From Lasiodiplodia sp. COLG20 (Eukaryota; Ascomycota; Dothideomycetes; Botryosphaeriales; Botryosphaeriaceae): 64,000 bases of DNA. The translations under genes and the position numbers were made by a program. The notes under the pieces were generated by a model. It made no database searches and had not been told where the DNA came from. It was given only the letters and a program-made list of their open reading frames with translations. The stretch lies in NCBI GenBank assembly GCA_009801085.1, contig VNWV01000001.1:7936001-8000000 (forward strand), written 5' to 3'. Positions within the stretch are counted from its first letter, which is position 1, and each line of letters starts with the position of its first letter. Shown one piece after another: positions 45,867 to 58,100 of this stretch.

Positions 45867-46878
45867 ATGCCGGAGCCTCCCATGTTTTCCTTCATCTCGC
45901 CCATCATGTCGGCCAATCTTCAACAGTCAGGGCGCGCATCAGCAAACGCCGCCGGGAGAGATGCGGATGCCCAATCCACGCTAGAGATGTGCCGTGAGTC
46001 TAACGGTTATCCGGAGGATTGCAAAGCTGCGGATTTAGTAAATGTCTGACACGTCCTACCCGTGAACTCTAGAGGTGATGCATTTTGAGAACGCCAACGT
46101 CGGCGCCGCTGTTGAGGCCTGCCTTCCGGATATCGCCAAAGCTATTGACCTTGTCGGCCCCAGAGTGGCCAGAGGCGGCCGTGTGATTTATCTTGGTGCC
46201 GGTCCTGGTGGGAGGTATGCTAACTTCCCTTTTGCAAAAGGGAGAGGAAACAAAAAGAGGAGGCATGAACTATATCAGGCGCAGCATGCTAACCTTTGAC
46301 ACCAGATACGGCATCCTAGAAGCAGCAGAAGCGTGAGGGAGCTCCACCTCAACGTTTCCTAATTCTTTTTTTTTTTAACTAACTTGACCTGCTTTCTCTT
46401 CTAGCCAATCCAACCCGTCCATCCCACCTCGCCGCTTCGTCGGTCAGCTCGCTGGCGGTGACGTTGCCATGCGCTACGAAGCCGAAGGTGTCGACGAGTC
46501 CATCGACCTAGGCAAGGCCGACCTGGCCGTGCTGTCGCCCCCGCTCGACCCCGCCCGAGACACGGTTGTCGGCATCCTCCTTCCCATGTCGTCGCTGTAT
46601 GTGCTCGGCGGCCTCAAGTTCGCCAGAGATGCGGGATGCCTTGTTCTGGGAATCGCGCGCATGCGCATTGGTGCCATTGGCTCCATCTGCCATCACGTCA
46701 TCGAGTGCAATACCGAAGGCCCGGAGATGGGGTTCAAGGCCGGCTTGGCGCTGAAGATGGTGAGTTCGGTCTCTTTATCGCGTATCTTCGTCTAACCCAA
46801 TATGACAAAAAGATCCTCGGTATGATGACCGACGGGATCAACAACAAAGCTATCACCAGCCGCCGACCACATAGATAG
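45867..46878 (+). CDS. Degenerate MurNAc-6-phosphate etherase (MurQ/GCKR-like SIS) protein
   Basis: Five exons can be joined in frame: 45867-45993, 46073-46214, 46306-46332 (27 nt), 46405-46759 and 46813-46878, for 238 aa (family usually ~300). The scaffold follows MurQ: STLEMC, ACLPDIAKAIDLVGPRVARG, GRVIYLGAGPGGR, AAEA, FVGQLAGGDVAM, EGVDES, YVLGGLKFARDAG, GPEMGFKAGLALKM. Key family motifs are altered. GAGTSGRL has become GAGPGGRY, the ASGRTPYV loop reads PMSSLYV, and the VVTGSTRLKAGT segment is shortened. The C-terminus stops just after the MMTDGIN region, losing the last ~50 residues. This suggests loss of etherase activity or a decaying gene. The family in fungi is often ascribed to transfer from bacteria. 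Confidence 0.65.
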
Positions 46879-47538
46879 CTATGTCTGCCGGGATTTCTTA
46901 TAGGATGTGGGCCAGGGGCGAATTTTGGCGTTTTGGGATTGGTACGTTATCCACTTGGCTTTGTTCCGGCGTGCTGCTCGTTGCCTAATGGTGGTTTAGT
47001 TTGTCGTTACTGCATGTAGATTGAAAGTTGTACGGGTAATGTTTAAACATTTCAATCAATATCTCTCCTGACCCCTTCTCTCTAAAGTGTCAGTTGAAAG
47101 AAAACATATGAATAATACCCGAGTGAGTGTCTATTTGAAAGGGTTCATCCACGTTCAGACCCGCGCATCAAATGCCATGCTACAATAATGCTTTGTCAAT
47201 TTACATTTCGTGTGTCCTGGACTATAATGGTAGTTCCCGGGCACTCCTCCACAAGCGATTGTCTTGATATGGTTGTGCAGGAATATCTAAGCGGAGCTAA
47301 AGTGCGCTAATAACAGTACCTGCATCTAATTACACTGTTCTGGATGTAGGCTTATTATTAGGCGCCAAATCGGCTTCCATGAAGGCACGCATAGCACAAC
47401 ATGAAGTGGAAGGATCGTTGACGTCACTTCTCAACGCTTTCAGGCAACTTACTATTTAGAGACTCAAATACCTAAACACATAGCCAAGACGCCTGCAGAC
47501 ATCACTTCCCGCGCTATTATACCACCATTACCAGGATC
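46879..47538. other. Intergenic region upstream of FAD monooxygenase
   Basis: 660 AT-rich bases with no ORF of note. It contains the presumed promoter of the 47539 gene. If the MurQ-like gene once extended further, remnants would lie at its left end, but none were recognised. Confidence 0.5.
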
Positions 47539-48783
47539 ATGTCCGACAGCCAACCAAGCATCCTCATTGCAGGCGGCGGCATCGCTGGCCCCGCCCTCGC
47601 CTTCTGGCTGCGCCGCGGCGGCCACGCGCGCTGCACCATCGTCGAGCGATCGCCGGTGCCGCGCACGACAGGGCAGCAGATCGACATCCGCGGAGAAGCG
47701 CTGGAGATCGTGCGGCGGATGGGGCTGGAAGACGCGGTGCGCTGCGCGACGGTGCAGGAGCGCGGCATGGCATTTATCGACTCGGCGGGCAAGCACATCG
47801 CCGAGTTCCCCGCCAACGAGGAGGGCGCTGGTGGCGGTGGTAAGGGCTTCACGGCTGACATCGAGATCCTGCGCGGCGAGCTGGCGCGCGTCTTCTTCGA
47901 GGCCACGAAGGACGATGACGGCATCGAGTACATCTTGGGCAACTCGATCGCCGGCATCACGCAGGTGGAGGGCGGCGGGGTGGCGGTGAGGTTTGCGAAA
48001 GAGCTGGAGCCAGGGCTGGAAGAGCGCAAGTTCGATCTCGTGGTCGCGGCAGATGGGATGAATTCGAAGACGCGGGGGCTTGTGTTCGACGACGCGAACG
48101 CGCTGAATGACCTCGGACAGCACATGGCCTACTTCACCATCCCGCCCGCGGATACCGACTCTCGATGGGCGACGTGGTACAATGCGCCAGGGGGCCGACT
48201 AATCCTCCTCCGACCGGACCTGGAGCGCAAGCGGACGGGCGCTTACCTGGCCATCTGCAACAGCGACGTTCCAAAGAACTACCTCCAGCTCAGCGTCCCG
48301 GAGCAGATGAAGATGTGGGACGAACTCTTCAAGGACGCTGGCGGCGATACAGAGCGTGTCATCAGTGGCATGTACGGCTCTGACGACTTCTACATGCAAC
48401 AGATCGCCCAAGTCAAGCTGCCGTCCTGGACGAAAGGCCGCGTTGTGCTTCTAGGCGACTCCGCCTTCTGCCCCTCGCCCATCTCCGGCAAGGGGTCTTC
48501 TTGTGCCATAATCGGTGCCTACGTGCTTGCGGGCGAGCTCAAGAAGCACGGAACTGATTACGAGGCTGCTTTGGCTGGCTACGAAGAGATAATGCAGCCG
48601 GTCATGCAGAAGGCGCAAAAGCTTCTCCCTGGTGCGCCCGCTATGGCTAACCCGCAAACACCTTGGGGTATCGCCATTCTCAACGGCTTCCTGGGTGTCA
48701 TTTCCTGGTCAGGTCTCGCAAATTGGTTTCAGGGATCTCTTTTTACTGACAAGATCATTGATCTACCCCAGTACGACATGTGA
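47539..48783 (+). CDS. FAD-dependent monooxygenase (PHBH-type, FAD_binding_3), 414 aa
   Basis: Group A flavoprotein hydroxylase using NAD(P)H and O2 to oxidise an aromatic or similar small molecule. Single exon. The N-terminal dinucleotide-binding motif is ILIAGGGIAGPALAFWLRR, followed by the conserved GQQIDIRGEALEIVRRMGL. A DG-type motif (LVVAADGMNSKTR) and the GD motif (GRVVLLGDSAFCPSPISGKGSSCAIIGAYVLAGEL) complete the FAD site. Length and layout match TetX-like/salicylate-hydroxylase-like fungal enzymes. Third positions are GC-rich, and there is no intron, unlike most neighbours. Substrate unknown; no clustered pathway genes. Confidence 0.92.
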   Translation: MSDSQPSILIAGGGIAGPALAFWLRRGGHARCTIVERSPVPRTTGQQIDIRGEALEIVRRMGLEDAVRCATVQERGMAFIDSAGKHIAEFPANEEGAGGGGKGFTADIEILRGELARVFFEATKDDDGIEYILGNSIAGITQVEGGGVAVRFAKELEPGLEERKFDLVVAADGMNSKTRGLVFDDANALNDLGQHMAYFTIPPADTDSRWATWYNAPGGRLILLRPDLERKRTGAYLAICNSDVPKNYLQLSVPEQMKMWDELFKDAGGDTERVISGMYGSDDFYMQQIAQVKLPSWTKGRVVLLGDSAFCPSPISGKGSSCAIIGAYVLAGELKKHGTDYEAALAGYEEIMQPVMQKAQKLLPGAPAMANPQTPWGIAILNGFLGVISWSGLANWFQGSLFTDKIIDLPQYDM

Positions 48784-49004
48784 AGAACGAGTAAAGATGT
48801 TTTATTACCCATTTGATGCGGTTTGGGAATGGTGAAAGTCTTGAACTTGACATAATTATCGAAAATGACAGAAAGACTTGGTCCATGTTAGAAGTAACCG
48901 TCATTTGACACAGAGTGTTAGAAATTCTCTGGTATCATTACTATTAGAATGCTACTTGACTACATATCAACCGCCATGTTTCCTAGACAAATTTACCGTT
49001 TCGC

Positions 49005-52000
49005 TCAACCAAGTGCTACCGTCTTACGTCTGGTACGAGGAGTCCTCTGTATACCTGGCGATCCCACCTCTTTTCCTTGCTGACCGTGAATTCTATTGTC
49101 GTCGGCACCAGCACCAACGCCAAGGACGCAGTTGAGTCCCAGACCCACGCCAAGTGCGGTTTTCCTATTCGTCGTTTCTCTCTTGCGCTCCCCCTCCACC
49201 GATCTGGCCCGCCTCCTGATGACTGTTTGACTGCGTGAGAGACCGCCTACAGGTACCATAGAGTCATCACCCGGTACCGGCGTCAAACCCACAGAAGTCG
49301 CTCCGCCAAGGTCCTGTAGCTGCTGCTGCTGTAGTAGCGGACTGACCTTACTGGCTTCCAACACAGCGTCCAAGAGCGACTGCTCAGGCGATTTTCTGGC
49401 GACGACGCCGTTGGTCCAAGACGGAAGAAGTGCCCTCTTCCGCGGGACGACCAGCTGCTCCGGTTCCGTCTGCTCAGTGGATGACCCGTAACTGCTGCCT
49501 CTCTCGCTGCTCTCCGTCACCCTTATCTCGCACTCCACACCGCTGTCTTCCCTCCCTCTCTGCTCCACTCCATCAACATTACCATCTCCCTCGCTGCTCC
49601 CCGCCAAACTCTGCTCCCCGGACGCATTCCGCACCCAATTCCTTCCCTCGATCGCCAAATCGCCCTCCTCCCTCTCGACCACCGCGCCTTTCTTCCCCCC
49701 CTTCCTCGCACCGCCGCCGACCACCCCAAACCCCCTCCTAACCCTACACCACCTTCCACTCTTCTCCACCCCACTGATCTGCTCCACAACCTCCAACCTC
49801 CTCTTATCGTCATCACCCTCCTCCTCACCCTCCTCTCCAACACTCCCAAACGTCTCCCTCCTCTTCCTCGCCGCAGCCTCCATCTCCTCCCTCAGCACCT
49901 CAGCGTCGACCTCGCTCGCCCTGACCATGGTGGTGCTGAGCGGCGAGCTGGTACCGCAGCTGGAGCTCCTGTTGGTGCCAATCGTCGACGACGAGCCGCT
50001 GCTGTAGCACCTCGCGTCGTCGCTGCTCAGGCTGCGGCGGGCGGTGGGCCAGCGCAGCGGACGCTGGCGGGCGGCGCGGTGTTGGAGGGAGAGGATGGCG
50101 GCGGAGGAGGAGGGGGGGAGCGGCGGATGAGCGGGTTGGCCGCCGCTGCTGTTGTGATTGTGATGTGGGAGCATCTGATTGATTGGGGTGGATGGTCTGC
50201 CGTCGACGCCGGCGGTGGCGTTGTTGTTATTGCTCGTTCTATAAGCAGTGGTGGTGGAGGAAGGAGTCGCGGGAGCAACAGCAGCGGGAGTAAACGAAGC
50301 AGTACCAGGAGTCCCGTCACTCACGACGGGCCTCACGCTGATGGGCATACTCGGCGGCGGACCCGACGGTGTTGGAATCCTGCGATGCCCGATACCATGG
50401 CCACCCCGTCCGCGTCGAATTCCACCACCACTTCCCGCAACGGAACCGTTCTGGCGATTCCAGTCGGTCAGCTGCTGCTGGTGCGCCAGCTGCTCGGCCG
50501 TCAACCTCGCCAACGCCGCCGTCGTCAGCGCCAACGATTCGCCGGCATCGCTGCTGCCATCATCACCGACACTTCTCCTCCCCTGCGTCACCGCCGCCGC
50601 CTTTGGCGTCCATCCAGACAAGGACGTGGGTGCAGTCGTAACCGTCGCCGCTGCCGACGACGTCAACCAAGACATCATCTGCCGCGGATGAGGGCTGCTG
50701 TGCGGCACGCTCGGCGGCCTGGCTCTCGTCATCGTCGCTGCCGGCGGTGCCGACGCTCTCGCCCTCACCTTCGGCACGTTCAACTCCATCCCTCCTGCCC
50801 AGTAGGCCGGAACGGAAGCAGCGGCCGCATTGCGTCCGCCGCCGACCACGACCGTCACACCCGGCGGATTCGGATGCATGGCCCTCCACGCCGAGTCGAG
50901 CGGTGGGGGGCTTCTAGCCGGGCGGGCGGGAAGGAGGCGGGGAGGACGGGGGGACGGAGAAGACGATGGCGGAGGAGAAAGAGAGGTGGCAGCAGCAGCA
51001 GCAGCAGCAGCAACCGGGGAGCCTCCAGCAATGGGAGACTGGAGTAGAGGCAGTGCCTGTCCGTAACTTCTCGATCGGCGTTGAGAATATGGCGATCCGA
51101 GGGATGGCGGCCGTGGTGGCGTATACTTTGATTCTGCACTCGAGATACGACGGGCGACGATGGTAGCGGATGAAGAGACGATGGGGGCGGCGGGCAAGAG
51201 AAGCGGTAGAGGGGGTAGAGGTGGGCCCAGCCTCGTGGTGCTTGCACCGGGGCGAGGAGGCAGAGGAGGAAGAGGCGGAGGGCTGTGATCCCAGCCGAAG
51301 TGGCGATTATTCTGACGCGCACCGATGATGGCGTCGCCCGTCGAGGGCGTGGGTGGAAAGGAAGGACCGGGAGTAGAAGGCTGGCTCATCCCTGCGATAG
51401 CGCCGAGGTTGAGGATGCTGGTGGTTGTCGTCCTCTCGGTCATGGCGGTATCCGGCCTGTGGAAGGATGGAGTGGTCAGGGAGGTAAGGGTTGAGGTGGA
51501 AATATTGACTGCTCGATGGAGAGTAGGATTGTATACACCATCCTCCGGATGAGCAAGTTTGCGAGAGAGATTTTGAGGACGGTGATGGATCTCGTTTTCA
51601 GTTGTTAACGCCGAGGGAGAGAATCCAAGCAAGCTTGCTTCGAATGGACGGCGGGCAATGGCAAGGATACCAAAGAGTGTGCAGGAGGCGACCCTACGCA
51701 AGTAGTAATTAGCATACACTCGGGTGTGGTAGACACAATGCACAACTTACAGCGCAAGGAAGGAAATTGCAGCACTGAACCGCTCTGCGGCGCACGAGCT
51801 TCCCACCCTCCATCTGTCCCCGAGGTCGCTGGAGAAAGACTGGGAGAGACAAACGGGCTGGCGCGCCGCGACGATGAAGTTCCAGCCAGAGGTCAATAGC
51901 CATAAGATGCAGAGCGTGACGGCAAGTCTGATCGCGACGTAGCAGGCATTCTCAAACTTGCGCGAAGTGGACCCCTGTTGTAGACGGTTTTGTCTGCGGG

Positions 52001-52358
52001 CGACGATCGAATGAAGGATGATATAGGAGAAAGACGCGACGGCCTGGATACTCGTCAGTTACACCGCGTCGATAGCGTGATAATAAAAACGTACCGAGAC
52101 AATCGTCAGGACCGTCGACGGCAAGATTGTCTTGTCGATGCTCTGAGCAGCGAACAGTGCAAGCATTGTAACGAGTGAAAGAGCTGAACACCAGAGTAAG
52201 ACGTGCAAGCATATCGTGATGGCAAGGAGGGTCCAGTGACGACGCTTGAGAGGATGCTGCACACGACTTGCGGGCGTCGGTCTCCAGAGCCTTTCTAGTC
52301 CTTGAACTGACCTACGGTGCCAGCGGGGGCAACCGAACCGAAACGGAAAAGAGGTCAT
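49005..52358 (-). CDS. Four-TM (MARVEL-like) membrane protein with very long disordered C-terminus, 1081 aa
   Basis: Exons are 52095-52358, 51751-52043 and 49005-51693. After splicing, residues ~35-210 contain four hydrophobic helices: TLLAITICLHVLLWCSALSL, then a second ending in FSYIILHSIVA, RLAVTLCILWLLTSGWNF, and SAAISFLALVASCTLFGILA. The layout resembles fungal MARVEL-type proteins of the plasma membrane. The remaining ~870 residues are Pro/Ser/Ala-rich with Ala and Gln runs, an acidic KRRETFGSVGEEGEEEGDDD patch and a basic tail, all probably cytosolic and disordered. Both splice joins fall inside or beside helices and restore frame, which supports the model. Function unknown; an organising or scaffold role is only a guess. 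Confidence 0.7.
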
Positions 52359-53759
52359 TTCTAGTGCTCGGAATGTTTCGTTCCTCTAGAAAGTTAAATG
52401 AAACCTCTGATCTGAGATCGATCAGACGCCGCCCCGCGAGATCCACGAAGCGGCGACAATCTTTGCAGAGAGAGGGGCAAATGATAGAACAAACTGCTGC
52501 TAAGCTGTTTCTTTAGTACGATGAGCTTGGCGAACGTAAGCTCCCTCAATCCGCGTTGTCGATGCAGTGTATCGATGGCCAGGTAGTACCCCGTCTGCAG
52601 CAGCCTCCTGCTTGCACGACAGAGGACGAGAAAGCAAGGAATCAGACGAGGCACCAGAGGCTTCCTAGGAGACGAGGCAGGCTGGCCCATCTTGAAGACG
52701 CAAGATAAGTTTCTCGGCCAAGGCGAGGCTAGCGCAAACTTGCAAGAGGTTGGGTTGAATTCGACGAGGCAAGCAGCAGAAGCGCGTTGGCCAGCCACTT
52801 TGAAGTGAACAAAAGAGATGCAGTATGTGATGATGGGTGACCGTGACCTGGAACAGCATTCTGGAGGCTGGCGCCACGGAATGTGCCCATGTTTTGGGGT
52901 GGTTGCTGAAAGGAAAAATCAGGAATGCGCGTCAAGACTACTAACCACTCATATCGCGGATACCCAATCTAGACTTTAGTGTAGATTCTGTGGCAGGGAG
53001 CAATGCAGAAAAAGACAGGTGTCGCTGTCTCGGGTACCTACCGGCCAGGCTCGCCAAGAATTCCAAGAGATAGATAGCTTCAGGATATGACTCTATTACG
53101 TATATTTGGGAAAATTCGAAAGCCGCATCAAGCTCACGATAAGCCGTCTGCGTTAGATAACTCCATAAACTCCATTCTGATGTACCTCAAACTAACCTCG
53201 GGGAATTAAGGCTTTTGTACAATCGAACGATAAGACGTCCTTGGCGTCGTTCTGGTCGTAAGACACTCTGCTTGTATGCGCGTTCGCAGTCATACAGGCT
53301 GCTTCTTTACGTGTATCAGGCTATCGAGGCCGTTTCGGTTTGTCTTCTTTCCGCCCCTGCTTGACCGCCGCCTTCTGTGGGACCACGTTGCTGCTCGAGC
53401 AATCGTTCGACTTCGAGCGTGCAAAGCGTCTTAATAACTCCACGAAGGCTTTTTAGTGGTAGGCTGCAGGGTATCTGGCCCAAAGTTCAATGGGGCGTTT
53501 GAACATTTGTCTTGAAACATGTCGAGTTCTCCCTTGCCTCAAGCCGAAGAGGCAATTGACCGCGACATGGCCAGTATTGTCTGAGATAGCCGATCCTATT
53601 TATGGCGTGAATGACTCAGGTTCCAGCAAAGCTTCTTGAGCTGCATGTAACGGTCCTTTGCCTGACCCGGCCGGTGTCGCGTCCCGAGTGTTGCGCTTTC
53701 TCCATGACGTGTTCCTCTTTTCCAAGTGTGCACAGTCAGTCGACCGTCCGTAAGCCTCA
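52359..53759. other. 1.4 kb intergenic region
   Basis: Lies between the start of the four-TM gene and the stop of TLG1, both on the - strand. Short ORFs on either strand lack domains and splice partners. It should contain the four-TM gene promoter and the TLG1 3' UTR. Confidence 0.5.
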
Positions 53760-54747
53760 TCAGAGGACAACGAGAAGGACTAGAATAAGAATGAGGACGA
53801 AAATCAGCACTGCAATGCAGCAGCTCGAGTATTTGTCTGTCATCCCAACGAGTCAGCACACAGAGACAGCTCGACCGCAAACAAAACCACCACAACTCAC
53901 CCTCATTTTGCCGGATCACCCATCCAACCCTCTTCAATCCGCTCTGTAGCTTCCCGCCCACCCGATCTGCCACCGTGTCCACCTCTTCCAACATGCCTCC
54001 CTGTTCCTCCAGCTCTCTCCCCATCTCATCCGCCTGCATCCTTAAATTGCCCACTGTCCGGAACACTCCGTCAAGAGCTTGATCCTGCTCCTGCATGAGC
54101 TCCATCTGCCTCTCCTGCTCCATCGCCGCATACGCATCACCATCCAACATATCATCGTCCTCTTCAAATCCATCTGGATCCGGCAACACGTCTGGATTCG
54201 CATCCTTGCCCTTCCCCGTACCAGCACCACCAGCGGAAGCCGAGGCGGATATAGTCTTGGCCAGCTCCGCCCGCATCTTCTCCACCTCTTTCCCTACGTC
54301 CTCGACCAGCCGGCGCCGGCGCTCCACCTCATCGATCTCCAGGCCGAACCGGTACGGGTCGCGCTCGACCGCGCGCACGCTCTCCACCAGGTCCTCCAGG
54401 TCCGTCGTCAGATCCGTCAGCGCCTGCTCCAGCTCCTGCCGCGCCTCTACTAGCTCCGGGTTCGTCGCCGAAGACGCCGAGCTGCGGATGCGTAGGTACG
54501 ACTGGAAGAGTGGTCGTGTTGTATCGAGGAGGGAGAGGACATCGCTATATTGGAAGAAAGAAAGGATTAGCACATGGAATTCTCAAGATTGGAGCGATCT
54601 GAGGTGTCTTTGGTGCTGCGCGCATGGGAGGATGTGCTTGCGCGGAGAGCATGCGGGAAAGGTGTATTGGGACAGGTGTGCGGCAAGACAGGGCGCGTAC
54701 GCTTGGACTTGGAGGAAGGGATCCTCGTCGCTCGTTGCGTTCATCAT
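53760..54747 (-). CDS. TLG1: t-SNARE of the syntaxin-6/Tlg1 family
   Basis: Qc-SNARE acting in retrograde traffic between endosomes and the trans-Golgi. Exons are 54701-54747, 53901-54544 and 53760-53836, giving 255 aa. Exon 1 encodes MMNATSDEDPFLQVQA and joins ADVLSLLDTTRPLF, typical of the Tlg1 N-terminus. The SNARE motif runs from about residue 160: EQDQALDGVFRTVGNLR, then GRELEEQGGMLEEVDTVADR. The last exon supplies DKYSSCCIAVLIFVLILI followed by LVLLVVL, the C-terminal membrane anchor, with cysteines just before it suitable for palmitoylation. Without the last splice the protein would lack the anchor. ATG 54744 is an equal alternative start. Confidence 0.92.
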
Positions 54748-55184
54748 ATTTGCGGTAGTGAGGGGCGCGAATTCGTCAAGTTGCGTTGTCGTAAAAGGGT
54801 AGCTGGTTGTCGCATGGGAAATGTGTCGTCGGTCCTGGAGCTGCGGACGGAGCTTGGGGCGCGAGTTCACGGGTCTGCCTCGGCTGCGCTTGCCGCGAAT
54901 AGCAGCCTCACTTCCCAAGTCTGGTCTGTGTTATATCTCAGCCCAGAGCACTAAATGTTAATTTAATTTTAGAAGAAGCCTTCGTATATTCATCTAAACA
55001 GAATTTCAACGTCTAACCACGCCCCTCGTTTTTCGGTCATTTTTGATATCTTTGCCCAGTCCCACACCGTCCACGCGAGGATTTTCCGGTCTTCCAAGAA
55101 ACGCCAACTGAACCAGACATCAAACAAGTGAAGCAGAAAGTAAAGATCAAGACACGCTTCAGCGAGCAGCAAGCGGAGATCCGT
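54748..55184. other. Intergenic region upstream of TLG1
   Basis: 437 bases holding the TLG1 promoter and the 3' UTR of ADE6. No supported feature. Confidence 0.5.
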
Positions 55185-58100
55185 TCAGCCAACCCACCTC
55201 CTCGCGCTCTTGAACATGCGCACCCAAGGACCGAACTCGCCCCACTGCTCGGCCATCTCCTTCGGCGCCCAGCTAGTCACATCCTTGAGGATAGTGCGCT
55301 CCGGGTGAGGCATCATCGCCAGCACCCTACCATCGGGGCTCCTGACACCGGTGATACCATTGGGGCTACCGTTGGGGTTGAAGGGGTAGCGCTCCGTTGG
55401 CCGCTTGTAATTGTCGACGTAGCGCAGCGCGACGAGGCCATCGTTCTGGAGCGCCTCGGCCGACGAGCCCGCGCTCGGGGACGCGGGGAAGGTGGCGCGA
55501 CCCTCGCCATGTGCGACAACGATGGGAAGCATGGAGCCGTGCATGCCGTGGAGGAAAACGGACTGAGGGGTCGTGGGAGTGGCAGGAGGGTCTTGCACCT
55601 CAACCATGCAAACACGAGCCTCGTATTGCTCGCTGAGGTTGCGCTCGAAGGTTGGCCAGGACTGGCAGCCGGGGATGAGCTCTTTGATACGTGACAGGAA
55701 CTGGCAACCGTTGCAGACACCAAGAGCAAAGGTGTCCTTGCGCTCGAAGAAATCTTCGAACTCTTTGCGAGCCTCGGGGTGGAGCAACACGCTCTTGGCC
55801 CAACCCTGACCGGCGCCGAGAACGTCAGCGTATGAGAAGCCACCACAAGCGGCGAGACCAGCAAACGAGGCGAGCGAAACGCGACCCGTGAGGATATCCG
55901 TCATGTGAACGTCAATAGCCGAGAAACCGGCAACGTTGAAGGCGAAGGCCATCTCGGCCTGGCCGTTGACACCCTCCTCGCGAAGAATGGCAACCCGGGG
56001 CCTAGCCGCGACCATGGAGGTAAGAGAAGTCGTGATAGGCAGGATGCTGTCCCTCGGATTGAAGGTCAAGTTGTAAGCAAGACCAGGGTCAACATCGTCG
56101 AGGATGTTCTGATATTCAGAGTCGGCGCAGGCCGGGTTGTCACGAAGCCTCTGCATCTGGTGCGACGTAGCAGCCCACTGGTGCTGGAGCTCCTTGCGGC
56201 TCTCCTTGTAAACAATACGGGCTGAGGAAGTGAGCACTAAGTTCTGCTTGGTAACGACCGGTACGCGGCCGATCTTCTTGATCATGCCAGGAGGCGGGCC
56301 GCAAGTGGCGAAGCAGCGGCGGAACTCGATCTCATCCTTCTTCCTGACCTGGAAGACAGCGCCGAGCTCTTCGTTGAACAGGGCCTCGATCATGTCCTTG
56401 GTGTCCTTGCTGGGGCACATCTCATCCAGCATGACTTCAAGACCGCAGCGGCCGGCAAACATCATCTCCACCAAGGTAGTGAAAAGGCCACCATCAGAGC
56501 GGTCGTGGTAGGCAAGGACGATGCCGGCTTCATGAAGCTGCTCGACGGCATCGTAGAAGTCCTGAAGCAAGTCAGCATCGCGGACGTCAGGAGCCTCATC
56601 GCCGACCTGGCCGAAGACCTGAGCCACGGCAGAACCACCCATAGCCTTCTTGCCCTGGGCAAGGTCGACGAAGAGGAGGATGGTCTCGCCAACGTCCTCA
56701 AGGCGGTGAAGAGCAGGTGTCCACGTCCGTTCGATAAGGTCAACCGGCGCGAAAGCGGAGATGACCAGCGAGAGAGGTGCGGTGACTTCGCGGGCTTCCT
56801 TAGAAGCAGAATCCTGCCACTTCATCTTCATCGACATCGAGTCCTTGCCAACGGGAATGCTGATGCCGAGCTTGGGGCACAGATCCATACCAATGGCCTC
56901 AACAGCTTCATACAAAGCTGCGCCCTCACCAGGGTGACTGCTAGCAGCCATCCAGTTGGCAGAGAGGCGAACACGGGACAAGCGCTCAGGGATGCTAGCC
57001 GCAGCCAAGTTCATGAGCGACTCTGCAACGGCCATGCGGGCCGAAGCAGCGGCGGAAATGAGTGCGAGATTGGGCTTCTCGCCCATAGCCATAGCCTCGC
57101 CGGTCTTGACGCCAGGAAGAAGCGAAGTGGCCGTCACGGAGACGTCAGCGACAGGAACTTGCCAAGGGCCAACCATCTGATCACGAACTGTGAGACCGCC
57201 GACAGTACGATCGCCAATAGTGATCAGGAAAGACTTGGAACCAACAGACGGGAGGGACAGGACTCTAGAAACAGCCTCTGGGAAGAGGCCCTCATGATCG
57301 AAGTCCGGAAGATAAGAAGTCAAGCTAGTATCAAAGACAGGAAGCTTGAGCTGTCTTGAGTCCACAACCCTCGACATCTTCGGGGGCTTGCCGAAAAGAA
57401 CAGACATGGGCAGATCAATGGGCTTGGGGTAGTCCTCAGAGTCGCGGTCCATGAGAATGAGCTGGTTGTTGTGGGAGGACCTCTCGCCAGTTGCTTCACC
57501 AACAGCAGAAAAGCCGCAGCGTTCCCTTTTGCAGATGCGCTTGAATTGATCAAGGCCGTCAGGACCGACCGCCATAACATAACGCTCCTGCGCCTCACAG
57601 CACCAAATCTGGAGAGGGCTCATGCCCTTATCGGCATTGTCAACCTCGCGGAGCTCAAAGGTTGCGCCGAGTCCAGAATCGTGGACCAGCTCCGGCAGTG
57701 CGTTAGAGAGACCACCTGCACCAACGTCGTGGATGAACTTGATGGGATTCTGCAGACCCAGGGACGTGCAAGTGTTGATAACTTCCTGTGCTCTCCTTTG
57801 CACCTCAGCGTTGCCTCTTTGGACACTGGCGAAGTCAAGCTCCACAGAGCCCTCGCCGGATTGGACACTGGACGCGGCGCCACCGCCGAGGCCAATAAGC
57901 ATAGCAGGACCACCAAGGACAATCAGATGGTCACCAGGAGTAACAAGTTCAGGGTCCTTGAGCGCGAACTGCGGCCGGATGGTACCAACACCACCAGCAA
58001 TCATGATGGGCTTGTGGTAACCCCTAACCTCGGTATCCTCGTTGACCGGGATCTTAGTAGTCAGGGTACGGAAGTAACCAGTAGTGCAAGGGCGACCGAA

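Noticed and set aside
38257..48783. Possible secondary-metabolite cluster (DUF4243 oxidase plus FAD monooxygenase)
   Set aside because: The two genes lie ~8 kb apart with p47, MIM1 and membrane paralogs between them, and there is no PKS, NRPS, terpene cyclase or pathway regulator.
50079..51047. Long + strand ORFs antisense to the four-TM gene
   Set aside because: They are Arg/Ser-rich mirrors of the low-complexity Pro/Ser/Ala tail; the - strand frame is continuous for almost 900 codons and splices to membrane helices.
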